Positions 23,616 through 35,345 of a stretch of 64,000 nucleotides of DNA are shown here, in pieces. Position 1 is the first letter of the stretch; every line of letters starts with the position of its first letter. The notes below the pieces were generated by a model. That model ran no database searches, was not told the origin of the DNA, and saw only the letters and a list, made by a program, of their open reading frames with translations. Source of the stretch: Lyophyllum atratum. Its lineage: Eukaryota; Basidiomycota; Agaricomycetes; Agaricales; Lyophyllaceae. The DNA is taken from positions 2,563,817 through 2,627,816 of the forward strand of contig JACGCN010000003.1 of assembly GCA_014905825.1 (NCBI GenBank), in the 5' to 3' direction. Both the position numbers and the translations under genes were made by a program.

Positions 23616-25253
23616 ATGTCTAATTCATCTTCCTACGCAGCCATCATCGATGCGGGCTCTACTTCCTCAAGACTCTTCCTCTACCAGTGGCAATCCGACG
23701 TCGCTCTCGGCGAGCCTATGAACCTGCGCACAGTATTCCCTTCCAACCCATCCGAGAAAAAAGCATCGGAGGCTCTCGGAGGTAAGCCCCCTCTCTCCAT
23801 TCCCCGCCCGCCCTGAAGCGACTCCGACAAACCCACCCGGGCATCCAGCACCACCAAACCGACATGGACCCCTACCTCACTCCCGCACTCAAAGCCGGCC
23901 AAGCCTTCCTCTCCACCCACAGCATCCACTCCGTCCCTCTCTACCTCCTCGCCACCGGCGGAATGCGCGAGGACGTCCCCCCAGAAACGCAGTCCACCAT
24001 CCTCCACGCCGCGCACAAGACCATGAGCAGCTTCCATGCGTCCTTCGACGTCGGACGCTGGGAGACGCATGCCCGCGTCATCCCCGGGCGCGTGGAGGGG
24101 CTCTACGGCTGAGTCGCCCTGAACTATGGCCGGGGGCGTCGAGGAGCAGATCAGCGGCCTCCTCGAGCTCGGCGGCGCCTCCATGCAGATCGCGTACAAG
24201 GTCCCCACGACGCAGCGCGCGCGGGAGCGGATCTGCCTGCTCTCCGGCGAACATAGGGTGTTCTAGGACACGTGGGATGGGTTCGGGGCGAACTCGACGA
24301 AGCGGAGGATGGAGGCGGGGATTTTGGTGGAGGCTGGGGGGGAGGGGGGAGGGGGTGTTGTGGTGAACCCGTGTCTTCCCCGGGGGCAGGTTGGCTCGGC
24401 GATTGGTGGGGGGAACCGCACGAGTGTGGGGAGCGGAGACTTCGCGACGTGCCTTACGCTGGCGAAGGCCTTACTCGTGGATGGCGTGAAGAGCCGCGCC
24501 GCGATACCTTCCTACCTCGTCATCGCCTCCTTCGGGAAGCACTTCCTCGGCGTGTCCAACTACTGGTACAACTACAAGTTCTTCGCCAGATGGGGCTCGT
24601 ACGACGTGGGGCGGGCGTACGACCGCACCCTGTTCACCGAGGCTGTCACCAAGTACTGCAGCAGCACTTGGGACGCCATCCCGTGGGCGACCGGCGACCC
24701 CGAGAGGACCTCCAAGTACACCGTGGATCGGTGCTGGTACACGGCGTGGATGCTCACTGTGCTGCATGACGAGCAGTACGGGTTTGGCCTGGAGATGACG
24801 CAGTACGATACGTGGAAGGGTCTGTTCCGGTTCCCAACTACGAACGACTTGGCGTCACGCTCCAGTTGGACTGTAGGGGCTGCGGCGCTCGTGGCAAGGC
24901 ATGGGGAGCTGCGTCTGTGCCCCAAGGAGGAGGGAGAGGGGAAGGAGATACAAGAAGTCCCGATCGGGAAGAGCTCATTCTCGGTTGAAACCCTGCAGTC
25001 CATCCCTGTCCTACCCGCGTCCGACTACACCCTGTCACTGCCCGGTACCACCATCCCCGCTTTCCATGCTCCCTTCACCGTCTTCGTCTGTGGCATCGTC
25101 ATTCTTCTCCTCGCAGTCATAGGCTACCAGCGCCGCCGCCTCCTGCACTCTCAGGTCGTCGCCACGAGGTACCCCACGGAAAAGGAGCAGGCTGGTGGTA
25201 TGAGGTACACCGACGGCGGGGAAAACGTCCAAGTGTATGCAGCATCTGCTTAG
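23616..25253 (+). pseudogene. Apyrase / nucleoside diphosphatase (GDA1-CD39), broken
   Basis: GDA1/CD39 enzymes hydrolyse nucleoside di- and triphosphates in the secretory pathway or at the cell surface. The apyrase conserved regions are easy to see: AAIIDAGSTSSRLFLYQW, YLLATGGMR, VEGLYG, LLELGGASMQIAYKV and DTWDGFGAN. A C-terminal membrane anchor is present (FVCGIVILLLAVIGY, near 25078-25122). An intron near 23782-23848 has good borders, but its exons do not join in frame. A TGA stands at 24110-24112 where the family has Trp after LYG. A frame change lies between 24112 and about 24135, and a TAG stands at 24264-24266. From there the frame is open to 25253. At least two nonsense changes plus frame breaks make this a decayed gene unless the assembly is in error. 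Confidence 0.8.
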
Positions 25254-25533
25254 ACTGCTGGGTGTGGGCGCCGTTCTCAATTCTTTCTTTCTAGGTCAGC
25301 CCTGGTGTCTAGAATGTGGATGAACTTCAATGCTTTGTTGTATTTGTGTACATCTACGGTATGATGAGTGTATCGAGCTGGTGTATCGAGAGAGTCCAGG
25401 AAGCCTTACGTCTCCTGTTCGGCATGACCTTAATGAATGGATTATAGTGCACAAACCCAGCCGACACGAGATGAACATACAGTCGTAGCCGCCCCGCCTT
25501 CCCCCCGCATCTCCCTATCCAACCTGCTCCATG

Positions 25534-26543
25534 TCATCTAGCCGAGCGCAAAGCAGGAAGCGGGCGCTGAAAGCTCGGACTGGTAAAACTCGACGCAGAG
25601 GACGGAGACGAGCTCAGACTGCGCGTAAACGCAGCGGCGAGAGGTCCGGAGTCGGAGAAGGGCTTGCTGTAGGTGGCCCAGCATGTTCTACACGGGCGGG
25701 AGGGGATACCGCGTTTGAAGCCCGTGCCGTGGCCTAAGATAGGATGGGATGGGATTAGTTTGGGTATAGGTGGAGGACGGCATGCGGGGGTGGGTGGATC
25801 GGGGACGTACATTTCGCACAAGTGTATCCGCGCGGATAGACGAGGAGCCGTCCGTCTTTGAGGAGGGGGTGGCCGGGGGTGGGTGTGCGTGTTGGGTATC
25901 CGTGCCTCGTCTCAGATGCCGCATGGGAGGGTCGCGACGGACTATATACGGGACCGTCATAATCAGCCTGGGTCCGGGGTTGTGGTTGGTGTTCCCAGTT
26001 CTGCACAACCGTCTCTGCGAGCTGGCGCCATACCGAACTTGGAGGACCTTGTGGTGCATGCGTCGGAGGCCGCTCGAGTTCGCGTGAGATGTGAGTCATT
26101 ATCGTCTCTGCTAGGTGATGTCGCAGGGAGGGACCGTCGCGGCTCGGACCCTGGTTGGGATCGTGTGACAGTCGCGAGGCGATCGCTTCTGCCAGCTGCC
26201 GTCCCAGAGTTTGGCTCCGACTCGAGCTGTGGGGTGGTAGCGCAGTCTGAGGGCGGGCGTGGATCGTTGCGGAAGGGGGCCGCCCTTGTATACTGGCAGG
26301 AAGCACGGGGGGTTGTGATACTGTAGACGGAGGAGGAGTGTGGTGTGGACGCCAGTGTGGGTTGTAATCTAGGGTGGTTTCGCCGAGATTTGAGTTTGGA
26401 CCGGGGGTGTATGGTGGAGGGAGGTCGTCATCAAATTCTAGGCTTGAAATACCGGGACGGATAGATTGCGCCTGCAGTGGATTGGCGCCAGTTGAAGGAG
26501 GCGGGACACGTGGACGGAATGGATTGAGGCTAGAGCTGGGCAT
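25534..26543 (-). CDS. HUA1-like proline-rich zinc-binding protein, C-terminally short copy
   Basis: Minus strand, exon 1 26543-25811 and exon 2 25733-25534; 310 aa. A Pro-rich body with LPPPYTPG leads to PTPGHPLLKDGRLLVYP. After a 77-nt intron placed inside the first Cys pair come CAKCHGTGF and RPCRTCWATYSKPF, a zinc-binding four-Cys module like that of yeast Hua1, a cytoplasmic protein linked to actin patches and ubiquitin-ligase adaptors. The intron position is identical in the longer paralogue at 33147-34617. Unlike that gene, this one ends after FQRPLPALRSAR and lacks the final CxxCGGRG...CxxC module, so it is a truncated duplicate that may still be expressed. Confidence 0.7.
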
Positions 26544-28480
26544 ACAAATCTGATCGTTGATGATAGCGACGATGGAAGCAGAGGTCCGAGTCGATACAGA
26601 AGAGGGTCAGAGAGGAGCAGGGTTCACGGCAAAAGCGAAAGGGAAAGGAAAGCTGTGTGGAGTCCATGCAGCTGTTCACGTTACTCCTGGTCAGAACGTC
26701 ATTGCATCGTTCATTGGAAGAAGATAAGATGAGATTAGATCAACTCTCACGACCTCTCTTCACCCGACCTCCGTCTCGTCCTGAGCGCTATCGCCCCACA
26801 GACCTAGTAATCTGGTGCCCATTCGCAAAGCTGACACTTGCAGCAGCTTCAACTCAACTAGGAAATAATGTGCGTAGGTCCCGTTGCCGGCGAAGACAAG
26901 GTCGTTTCGCAAACCCCGTTCTGCAGGACCTGGGCCTGAGTAGTTACTCCTTCGCCTTGCCTTTCTTCAACTCGCGGAGAACTTTAGAATGATCGTGTGG
27001 GGCAATTGGTTGTGTCCAGTGCTTCGATTCCACTACTATGGTCAACTGCGTCGCGCCTATGATCAGTACGTCTTTCTCGCTTCTCCAAGGCCTAGTCGCT
27101 CCTTGACAGTGTCACCCGTTAGTTGCGCACTCACCATGCCCTATACGCTACAGCTGGCGTATGTACGACCACTAATACCGAAGCTGCGCGCCAGGATGAG
27201 ATACCAAGGCTCTATTCTCCGTTTAGGACAATGGCCTTTGCTATAGATGTTGGGTCAGTGGATGGCGTCAATCCAATATGTCACGATGATACGACGAAAG
27301 TATGCCGCCCTTCGCCTACTCTCACACTCATCGTGCGACGTTTTTGGCTCACCAGCGGTGGACACTGCTGGCGGCCTTCCCCTGCTCTTAGCACGATGAA
27401 CCGGGAACGCAGACTCTTTCCACGACCATGCGAGACCGAGAACAAGCTCTGTTGTCATTGAGGTCGCGCTGCTCCACCCATACCTCCTCCTCTACCTGCT
27501 CCATCCACACTTTCCCTACCTCCCGGCAGGTACAAAACCCAAGCCACCTCGGCGCCAGGAGCTACTCGCTCCCCAAATCTTCCGTCAGTTGTTATCTGTG
27601 CGTACCTCAGCCGATCTTACATGTGCCGTAGATTACATGTCGTGGATTCTGGGGTGGCTCTTCGATGCGCCAGCGTCGGAGCCGCCGTTCAGCGTCTATA
27701 GTATGATTCCTGCTAGGAAACAATTGTGATTGGATTCCAGCGGTGGCTCTTGCATACCTATCAACCAGGTACATTTTTCTGGATTCTCTGAGCAGCAGTT
27801 ACTCATTAGAGATTCTTCCTGGTTAGAGCTTCCGTCGCCGTCTTTTCTGAAGGCGGGTCATCCCACGTCTTCGAAAGCGACGCACTCGTGCCCTCGGAGC
27901 AAGCATTCATTTCGTGAGACGTCACACCGAGGATCGTTGGGGAGGTGGGTTAGTTTGGTGTGTCAGGCTCAGCTACGGAGAGATGGCCTATCATGATACA
28001 TAAAGGTACGTACGTAACCTTTCGTCTGTCCTCCTATCCCCCATTTGACGTTGGGAGAATGTACAACAGCTCATTCGCACCTTACCCCAAGCCGTAAATA
28101 TCGTTGGCGCAAGGTCCTCGAACGAAACGCCATTCGGGGCGTTGACCAACACAGTACACACTGGAGGCCGAAAACCAACCTAACGCCTCCCCCCCCGCCC
28201 CTTATCCTAGCCCCGCGCACCCTAGCCCGACCAGAGCTAAAGTGGACGCGACGGACACTCCCGAGTTGGTGGAACTGAGGTCTCTGTCCATGAGCATTAT
28301 GTGACGGCGACTCGTCGTGTCTTAGATCCGACCAAGGTCCGACGGATCACATATATGATACTGGTTCATGTTGACTCCTATTTATAGAACACGAGGTTAA
28401 AGCATTGCCAAATCTCGTTACAGTCGCCTTGCGTAACCGAACATCCCGATTCTGATTCCCACACTGCACCCCTCATTCTA
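26544..28480. other. Gene-poor stretch
   Basis: About 1.9 kb with no gene I can support. Short frames near 27000-27460 and 27636-27996 have some protein-like composition but give no recognisable domain. A TATTTATAG near 28378 is a candidate TATA element for the kinase-like gene that follows. Confidence 0.4.
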
Positions 28481-29546
28481 ATGACACTGAAAATTTCTTT
28501 TTCGTCGCCTTTTTCCCTTCCTTGCGGATGCAAGCCTGACGATCCTGGGTTCCCGAGTCTTAAATCATCATTATCGCAGGCTAGTCTTCACGCCACAGCT
28601 GGCGTGCTCCTGCATCACAACGACGACTCCACCGTCTATGCCGCGTCTCTGGAACATCATCAATCTCCCGTGGTACTGAAGCTGGCGCTTGGCCTACAAG
28701 CTCTTGAGGACCTCACTCAAGAGGCAAACCACTATGCCAAATTGACAGCTGTCCAAGGCACTATTATTCCTAGGTTCTACGGATTTTATGAGGGGAGATG
28801 CGCCTCACACAGTAGGAGGAGAGTAGGATGCCTTGTTCTTGAATATTGTGGCGAGCCGGTTGTCGGAAAATTCAAGGACTTACCGCTGAATGAACGGTAA
28901 AGTAAATCCAGAGCAATAAAGGCGCAAATCTGATTCCTCGCCTGGCTCTCGTCTCATTAGAGTGAAGATCTTGAACGTTCTGGCGCGTTTGCATACTCAC
29001 GGAATGGATCACGGCGACTTTGCCGAGCGTAACGTCGTCACGCAGAATGGAGAGTATCGCCTCATCGACTTCACTTACCTGGATAAGAAGCATGAATGCT
29101 TCTTCGACGGCGATTGGATGGCTGGTGCACATATCAAGGATGTCGGGAGCATGGGATGCGGCATGCTGAAACGCGCAGCGTACTACATGGAGATATGGGA
29201 CAATCGTGCGTCATCCTCTACCCGGCATATTGAGCCAGCATTCTGCTTATATTAATAACGTGCTTTCATAGCCCTCGCTACTCCTGAGCCTCTAGCCATA
29301 ATCGATGGGCAGAGGTTCCCCGGCGAGCATTTTCCACCCCAGGCAATCATCGACCAACTCGTGGTGGAAGAGTACATGCTCGAGTTCTTCAATATGGACA
29401 AGCTCCAGGCGTGGTTGCAGGACGTGAGGCGGTGCATGAATGCACACCCTGATATGTCTGAACGCGAAATAATCGAGTTCGGGAGGGCGAAGGAGGGCGA
29501 ACTTGGAATGGCGAAGAGTTGGGAAGAAGCAGCTGCAGATCTATAG
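28481..29546 (+). CDS. Small kinase-like protein K1
   Basis: Three exons, 28481-28896, 28961-29205, 29272-29546; 311 aa. It has a reduced protein-kinase-like fold. The ATP-lobe-like part includes PVVLKLALG (a candidate Lys), the hinge-like GCLVLEYCGEP, the catalytic-loop-like HGDFAERNV (HxDxxxxN) and the metal-loop position LIDFTYL, where DFG is replaced by DFT. No glycine-rich loop is obvious. This resembles the lineage-expanded 'protein kinase-like domain' proteins of Agaricomycetes; activity and substrate are unknown. A close tandem copy (K2) follows 368 bp downstream, and a broken inverted copy lies at 37735-38085. Confidence 0.75.
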
Positions 29547-29914
29547 ACGGCTCGTCAGTATCGAGGATGGTCACTGCGGAATCACCTTACGGATGGACTC
29601 CACACAGCACGTAGTACGTCTTCCATTCCGCATGCAAAAAAATATACCGAGTCCGGAGGTAGACAGGATACGATACATAATGTGCCAGCCATGTCCATGT
29701 ACAGTAATGTAGTAATCTCCTGAGATCGTAGCTTTCCACCCCCGTCACAGTTCGTCTTCAACATGCTATCGATCACATCGTTCATCGGATGAAGATAAGA
29801 CTCGTGTGATCAATCGTTAGATCGACTCTCTCGACACCGACCAACTACAACATTGCACATCTCACTACGATTACCTTGCCTAAGCTACCATCTCACACTG
29901 CACTCCTTATTGTG
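29547..29914. other. Spacer between tandem kinase-like genes
   Basis: It resembles the flank of K1 in places, as expected from tandem duplication. No gene. Confidence 0.4.
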
Positions 29915-31010
29915 ATGACACTGGATATCTCTTTCTCGTCGCCTTTTGCTTTTCCTTGCGAATGCGAGACTGACGACCCCGGATGCCTGACTCTCACGTC
30001 ATCATCATCATCCGAGCCGTTCCCCAGTCTTCACGCCACAACTAGCGTACTCCTGCATGACAACCACCACTCCACTATCTACGCAGCTACATTAGAACAT
30101 GACCAATCTCCCGTGGTACTGAAGCTAGCGCAGGGCTCGCAATCTTTCGAGGACCTCAAGAAAGAGGCAGACCACTACGCGAGCGCATTGAAAGATGTCC
30201 AAGGCACTGCTGTTCCTCGATTCTACGGATTCTATGAGTGGAGATGCGTCACACATAGTAGGAGGAGGCTAGGATGTCTTGTTCTTGAGTATTGCGGCGA
30301 GCCTGTTGTTGGAAAGTTCAAGGACTTACCGATGAATGAACGGTAAACTGACTCCACATTTCCTGTAAAGGTGCAATTCTAATTACTCCCCTGGCTGCAT
30401 ATTTTATCAGACTGGATATCTTAGACGTTTTGGCGGATCTGCATGCGCACGGCATGCATCACAGCGACTTTTCCGAGCTTAACGTCGTCACACAGAATGG
30501 AGAGTATCGCCTCATCGACTTCACTTACCTGGAGAAGAAGCATAAATGCTTCTTCGACAACCAGTGGAAGGCTGGCGCACATGTTAAGGATGTCGGGAGC
30601 ATGGGATGCGGCATGCTGAAAGACGCAGCGTACCACATGAACATATGGGACAATCGTGCGTCCCTTATTCGGCATATTTCGGCATTCCGCTTAAAACCTC
30701 CTTCATAGCCCTCGCCAATCCCGAGCCTCCAGTCGAGATCGGTGGGCAGACGTGGCCCGGCGAACATTTCCCACCCCAGGTGATCATCGACCAACTGGTG
30801 GTGGAGGAGTATATGAATGAGTTCTTCAATGAGAACAAGCTCCGGGGGTGGTTGCACGACGTGAGGCGGTACATGGATGCAAACCCTGATCTGTCTGATA
30901 GCGAGATCGTCGAGTTCGGAAGAGCCAAGGAGGGTGAAATTGGAATGGCGAAGAATTGGGAGGAGTCGGAGTACATGGTTCGGAAGCGACAGGCAGCTGC
31001 AAATCTATAG
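29915..31010 (+). CDS. Small kinase-like protein K2
   Basis: Exons 29915-30342, 30411-30655 and 30709-31010, with the same phases as K1; 324 aa. The key segments are conserved: VVLKLAQG, CLVLEYCGEP, DFTYL and the C-terminal VVEEYMNEFFNENKL. The catalytic-loop equivalent reads HHSDFSELNV, so the Asp and Asn remain although the preceding residues differ from K1 (HGDFAERNV). It has about a dozen more residues near the end than K1 (around SEYMVRKRQ). The start ATG matches the K1 start in context (ATGACACTG). It is a tandem duplicate with unknown substrate. Confidence 0.75.
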
Positions 31011-31335
31011 ACGGCTAGTGCAGTATCGAGGATGGTCACTACAGAACCACCTTACCATGGACTCCGCAAAGCATGTACTCGGAGTAGGCCTTGTGTTCCC
31101 CATAAAAGAAATATATCAAGTGCGGAGGCAAGTAGGATACGACGCATGATGATACTCTACATCTGACATGCTGGACCGTTCACCATGATACTGAAGTACG
31201 TTTCCTACTCACCGCCCGGACAAATCCATACATCAAAACGAGCTAATGTCAGCCAATGTCATATCCTCGTGCGATTTCACCGAAACCCACCACCTCACCG
31301 GCATCGACATCCCCACGTTCCTTCGGTCGGCGAAA
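31011..31335. other. Spacer between K2 and the convergent F-box gene 3
   Basis: No gene recognised. Confidence 0.45.
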
Positions 31336-32481
31336 TCATACCAACGGCATAATTGTTACGAAGGAAGGAACACGAGTTGGCCAGTGAAGCTCTACTTTCA
31401 GCTGCCCCCTTTCCACCAACCTCGGGAACATCTTGTTGAAAAGCTCTCGAATAGCTTCTATGGGATATGAGTCCGCCATTGAAAGTGTGATGATCACCGT
31501 TGTACGTTTCGCGCCAGGCGGCCAATCTTCTGTCAGGTGCCGATCGATACGGGCCCATACAGCTGGGTATCGGCGGTCACTCATGAGAGTTCCGACGTCG
31601 GTGGTGATGGTGAACTCTACGAGGTTATTGATGTTTGGTAATCGTAGGAGAACGACCCCTACAAGGTGGATGGTGATGCCACCCTGGAGGTGGTTGGATT
31701 TGAAGAGACTCCTCAAGGTACGGAGGTTTGGGAGGTTAAGGCCCTTCGCCACGGCTGAATCACGACGTCGGAGCAGTGTCAGTTGATGGGAGGAGGTGGT
31801 ACTAGGTGCATCTGTGACACGCACATTCGGTGTTGGACTCAATGGCTTCGAAGTATGGGAGTTTACAGCTAAGGGAGTTGAGCCGTTCGGCGAATTCGTC
31901 GTCCTCCAAGATACGGGCAATGGTGTGGAAGAATAAGAGGGCGGAGGGTTATGGGAACCAGTAGCAAAGAGGACATCCCATACGTCAAGCATCGTAAGCT
32001 GTGAGCATGAACATACGACGCCAATGGGGAAGCCGGATATCATGTAGATGCTGAGAACCGCTACAGTGGGCCGCCGAATGATGTCGCATAGATCACTCTT
32101 GACTGCTTCTGGGATGTACGCCCAGTTGTCGCGCCACCCAAGATGACGGCCGCCGGTCACTGTGACATGGTGCAAGCGGGGCAAGTCAGGGAGCCCCGGG
32201 GGAGTCGATTCAGAGAGTGTGTCCGTGTCGATGATAAAGCATATAGATTCCACGAATCTGCACATGCGGGGACTCGCGTGTAGGATCTCGCATATGGATG
32301 TGTACTGAGATGCAATGGCCGGATCGACAAGGAGATATCGAAACAGGTGCTTCTGTGCGGGGTCGCGGAATGATTGGGATACGAGACTGCATGATTGGAA
32401 GGCGTGCTTTTTGGATCTGGTGGGGCCATCAATCTCCTGGATGATTTTGTCCACGATCTCTTGAGGGAAGGTAGAGGGCAT
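31336..32481 (-). CDS. F-box-like protein 3
   Basis: A single open frame on the minus strand. I chose the ATG at 32481 because it starts right at the F-box (MPSTFPQEIVDKIIQEI); an in-frame ATG at 32517 would add 12 residues. The second F-box helix is SCSLVSQSFRDPAQKHLFR. The body is 381 aa in total with leucine-rich segments (LNLPNLRTLRSL, LLRLPNINNLVEF) and a Pro/Ser/Thr-rich insertion. It is probably an SCF adaptor with unknown target. It is intronless, unlike the other two F-box genes here, and not obviously a close copy of them. Confidence 0.72.
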   Translation of the reverse strand: MPSTFPQEIVDKIIQEIDGPTRSKKHAFQSCSLVSQSFRDPAQKHLFRYLLVDPAIASQYTSICEILHASPRMCRFVESICFIIDTDTLSESTPPGLPDLPRLHHVTVTGGRHLGWRDNWAYIPEAVKSDLCDIIRRPTVAVLSIYMISGFPIGVVCSCSQLTMLDVWDVLFATGSHNPPPSYSSTPLPVSWRTTNSPNGSTPLAVNSHTSKPLSPTPNVRVTDAPSTTSSHQLTLLRRRDSAVAKGLNLPNLRTLRSLFKSNHLQGGITIHLVGVVLLRLPNINNLVEFTITTDVGTLMSDRRYPAVWARIDRHLTEDWPPGAKRTTVIITLSMADSYPIEAIRELFNKMFPRLVERGQLKVELHWPTRVPSFVTIMPLV

Positions 32482-32724
32482 CGTGCTCGGAATGTGCGAT
32501 ACGTGGAAGTTCTGCACAGTGCATGTTAGGACTTGTCGACTCTGAACAACCCAAGCACTATCTGATCTGCATTATCTTATCGAGATTATTACCGACAATC
32601 GAGAGCCTGAGTGCCATACACAAAATAACTCAAACAATGCCCTTTTCTCCGTGTGTCTGCGGGTGATCGTCAACTCGAGAGGCAGGAAGCAGCGGAAAAC
32701 TCTTTTTCGCTTTCATGTCAAGGC

Positions 32725-33030
32725 CGGGACACGTTTGCTGACCTTCCACTCATGTTTACTCTTCCAGTGCGAATTGCCATACCACCTCGGCTGCCTTATG
32801 CCCCCAATCAGCGCCATGGTCACCGGCGGATGTTTCTGCGTCGCCCGCGCCTGAGCGCTCGTGACCCCGATCGGGTGGTACCCCCAAAGGAAGGCCAAGT
32901 TGCACGAGACGAAGGAGGCGATGCCTGCGCACCTTCTAAAGGCCACGACGGGAGAGGAAGGAGGAGGAGGGCGAGGGCGAGACGGAAGATGCGGTGGAGA
33001 CGTGGGGGTGACTCTGGTAAAGCCAGGAAC
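32725..33030 (+). pseudogene. Broken copy of the PHD exon of the RCC1-PHD gene
   Basis: From about 32725 the DNA resembles 55490-55795, covering the last part of intron 13 (a GCTGACCT block and the pyrimidine tract) and then the exon encoding half of the PHD finger: CELPYHLGCLMPP against CDSPYHLGCLTPP, then RKAKLH. Intron sequence is included, so this is a DNA-level duplication and not a retrocopy. A TGA right after FCVARA and a later frame change destroy it. It ends about 115 bp before the HUA1-like gene start. Confidence 0.8.
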
Positions 33031-33146
33031 CAACTTGTTCGGGCCGCAATTAGTGCTTGTTTGGAACCCACGCTATCGCCATCACCGATCACAGATCGTC
33101 ATGCACTGCTTGGTCCAGAAGACCGTGCTCATTGCCATCCTCGACG

Positions 33147-34617
33147 ATGGCGACACCTACAACCTCCGGACGCAACCCATTTCGCTCACCAGCCGCTACA
33201 CCCAATACCACCGGTGCACCCTCCTCTGCTTCTTCCTCCAGTGCGACTCACCCTGCTCGCCCAAACGATTCCGCAGTTGCGAATCTCGCTCATTCGGATG
33301 AGCCCACCGGCCTCGATGAAGACCTTCCTCCAGCCTACACGCCCAGCCCGGACGTCCACCACGGCGAAAGCACCGTAGAACAGGGTCCACGGCGCCCATT
33401 TCAACCCGCCCCACCACCACCCCCGGCCCAACCGCAGCCCATACCATGGCAGCCCCCACCCCAGGTCCCAGCGATACACGTCGAGCCTCCGCTACCATTC
33501 CATACCCAAGGACCTCCTTCGCTCCTGCGGCAGCTCGTGGACACTATTACGACGCAGCTGACAGGGCCGGGACCTACGTATGGTCGACCGGGTGTGTCGC
33601 CGCAGCAGACTGGGAGCTCGAGTTGGTCAGGGTTTCCCGGACAGCAGCAGCAGCAGCACCTCCAGCCAAACTATGCAAGCTACGGAGCGGGTCCCTCTAC
33701 CCCGGATTCGCATTCGCCGGGGCCCCCTCCCCTCCCACCACGACGAGCCTCCAACCCCGCCTCTCCCGCCTCTCCCACCTCTCCCGCCTCAGACTTTGCG
33801 CGCGACTTCTACGCCGCAGGGACGGGAGATTCGAATTCCCAGCCCAACGCAGGTTCCTCGGGGTACACCCCTCCCCCCGGTCCTCCGCCAACTACACCTC
33901 CAAACTCAGGACACGCCCCTTCCTCCGCTCGTCCTCCTCCTGCACCAACCCCCCCATCGGACGACGGGCGTCCGACCAAGTCGCCCACGCCGGGCCGGCC
34001 GTTACTGAAGGACGGGAAGCTGCTCGTCTATCCAAAGGGGTTCACGTGTCCCAAATGTATGCGTTCCCTCTTTCCTTTCTTTTCTTTCGTTCCCCGGGTG
34101 CCTGCTGACGCCCCTCGCGCTCGTAGGCCACAACATCGGCTTCAAACACGCGGATCCCTCGCACCCGTGTAGGAAATGCTGGTCTAAGTACAGCAAACCC
34201 TTTTCCGGCCCTCTGGCGTACTCCTTCTCCTCCCCCGCCTCGCCTTCTTCCACCACGACCACGACGTTCCAGCGCCCCCTCCCCGCGTTCCGTTCGCCAC
34301 GGCAGGCTGCACCGCCTCCCCCTCCTTCTCCTCCGCGACATCCACAACAGCACCCACCCCACCAGCCCGCGTACCACATCCCATCACCCCCAAATCCGAT
34401 CCCGCACCAGCCCTACGCAGCACCACCCCACCAGCAAATCCGCACGCTATCACCCTACGCGGCCCCGCCCCCCGACGCCATCGTCTACCCCGCGGGCGAT
34501 CCGAGGCTGGGCGGAAGGATGTGCTGGAATTGTGGGGGGAGGGGGAGTGTTAGTCTGTTTATGTTTGATTCGATGCGGTGTGAGGGGTGTGCGGGGTTGG
34601 GGAGGGTGTTCTCTTGA
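33147..34617 (+). CDS. HUA1-like proline-rich zinc-binding protein, full-length copy
   Basis: Exons 33147-34056 and 34127-34617; 466 aa. It is a very Pro-rich, low-complexity protein with an LPPAYTPSP motif near the N-terminus (PPxY-like, the type bound by WW domains of Rsp5/NEDD4 ligases), a Gln run, and KSPTPGRPLLKDGKLLVYP. Zinc module 1 is CPKC...HPCRKCWSKYSKPF, split by the intron inside the first pair. Zinc module 2 at the C-terminus is CWNCGGRG...CEGCAGLGRVF, like type-I J-protein zinc fingers, as described for yeast Hua1. The likely role is cytoplasmic adaptor in endocytosis or ubiquitin-ligase recruitment (inference). The start at 33147 aligns with the beginning of Pro/Ser-rich protein; an upstream in-frame extension runs into the PHD pseudogene flank. 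Confidence 0.8.
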
Positions 34618-35345
34618 GTGCGTGGGGGGGAGGTGATATTTGTGTGTGTATTACCGTACTGTATTTTACTCGCTGATTGGTTTATTAGGATATATTTTGT
34701 AGCTTCCAAGGCACGGTCGAGGTTGGCTTTTCTGTATACACGATACTTGAACGAAATGATGCGCATACGTCGAAGGCGGGATTCGAGATAGGATAAGTAC
34801 TTGACGCCGCGTGACAATTCGGAATCGGTATCCGAGGCGGCGGTATCTTCTGCTGACGAGAGCAGCGGCGAGCGAACCTCCCCTCTCATTTCGTGGGTGC
34901 TTGGAAGTTCCTGGGACCGTTACATGTTAAAATTTGCGCTTCATGGTATTGTTTTGTTTTTTTTCCCTTTTTTGATCGTCTTTCTGATATATCATGTACT
35001 CTAGAGAGAATTTACCTCTGACCCGGCAGGCTGTGCCGATTAGCAAACGCAGTAGGATCGAGGATAGGTCTTGGCCAAGGAAACTCTCGCGATTCATTGG
35101 CGTTTAGGGCCACCAATGGAGATAAGCGGCAAGATGTCGACGCCTTAGGGAAGGGAATGAATTACATTACACACACCAGGACCCTAACCACCGCAACCAT
35201 CTGCCAATCCTGACTCTCCATGACAGATTTCTCATCGCCTTCAATGCGTTTATGAAGCGGCCAAGTGTCGAACCGACCATTAATCTGGAACCCACACCCA
35301 CACCCACCATCTAACCCGCCCAACCCCGACTGTAACTCGTCCTCC
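34618..35345. other. Intergenic stretch
   Basis: 3' flank of the HUA1-like gene and 5' flank of the next gene. Short frames only. Confidence 0.45.

Noticed and set aside
27636..27996. Possible small gene beginning MSWILGWLFDAP
   Set aside because: One short exon with intron-like borders, but the following segments give no convincing protein.
33201..34379. Gly/Arg-rich long frames opposite the HUA1-like gene
   Set aside because: They are antisense shadows of Pro-rich coding sequence; the plus-strand protein carries the zinc motifs.
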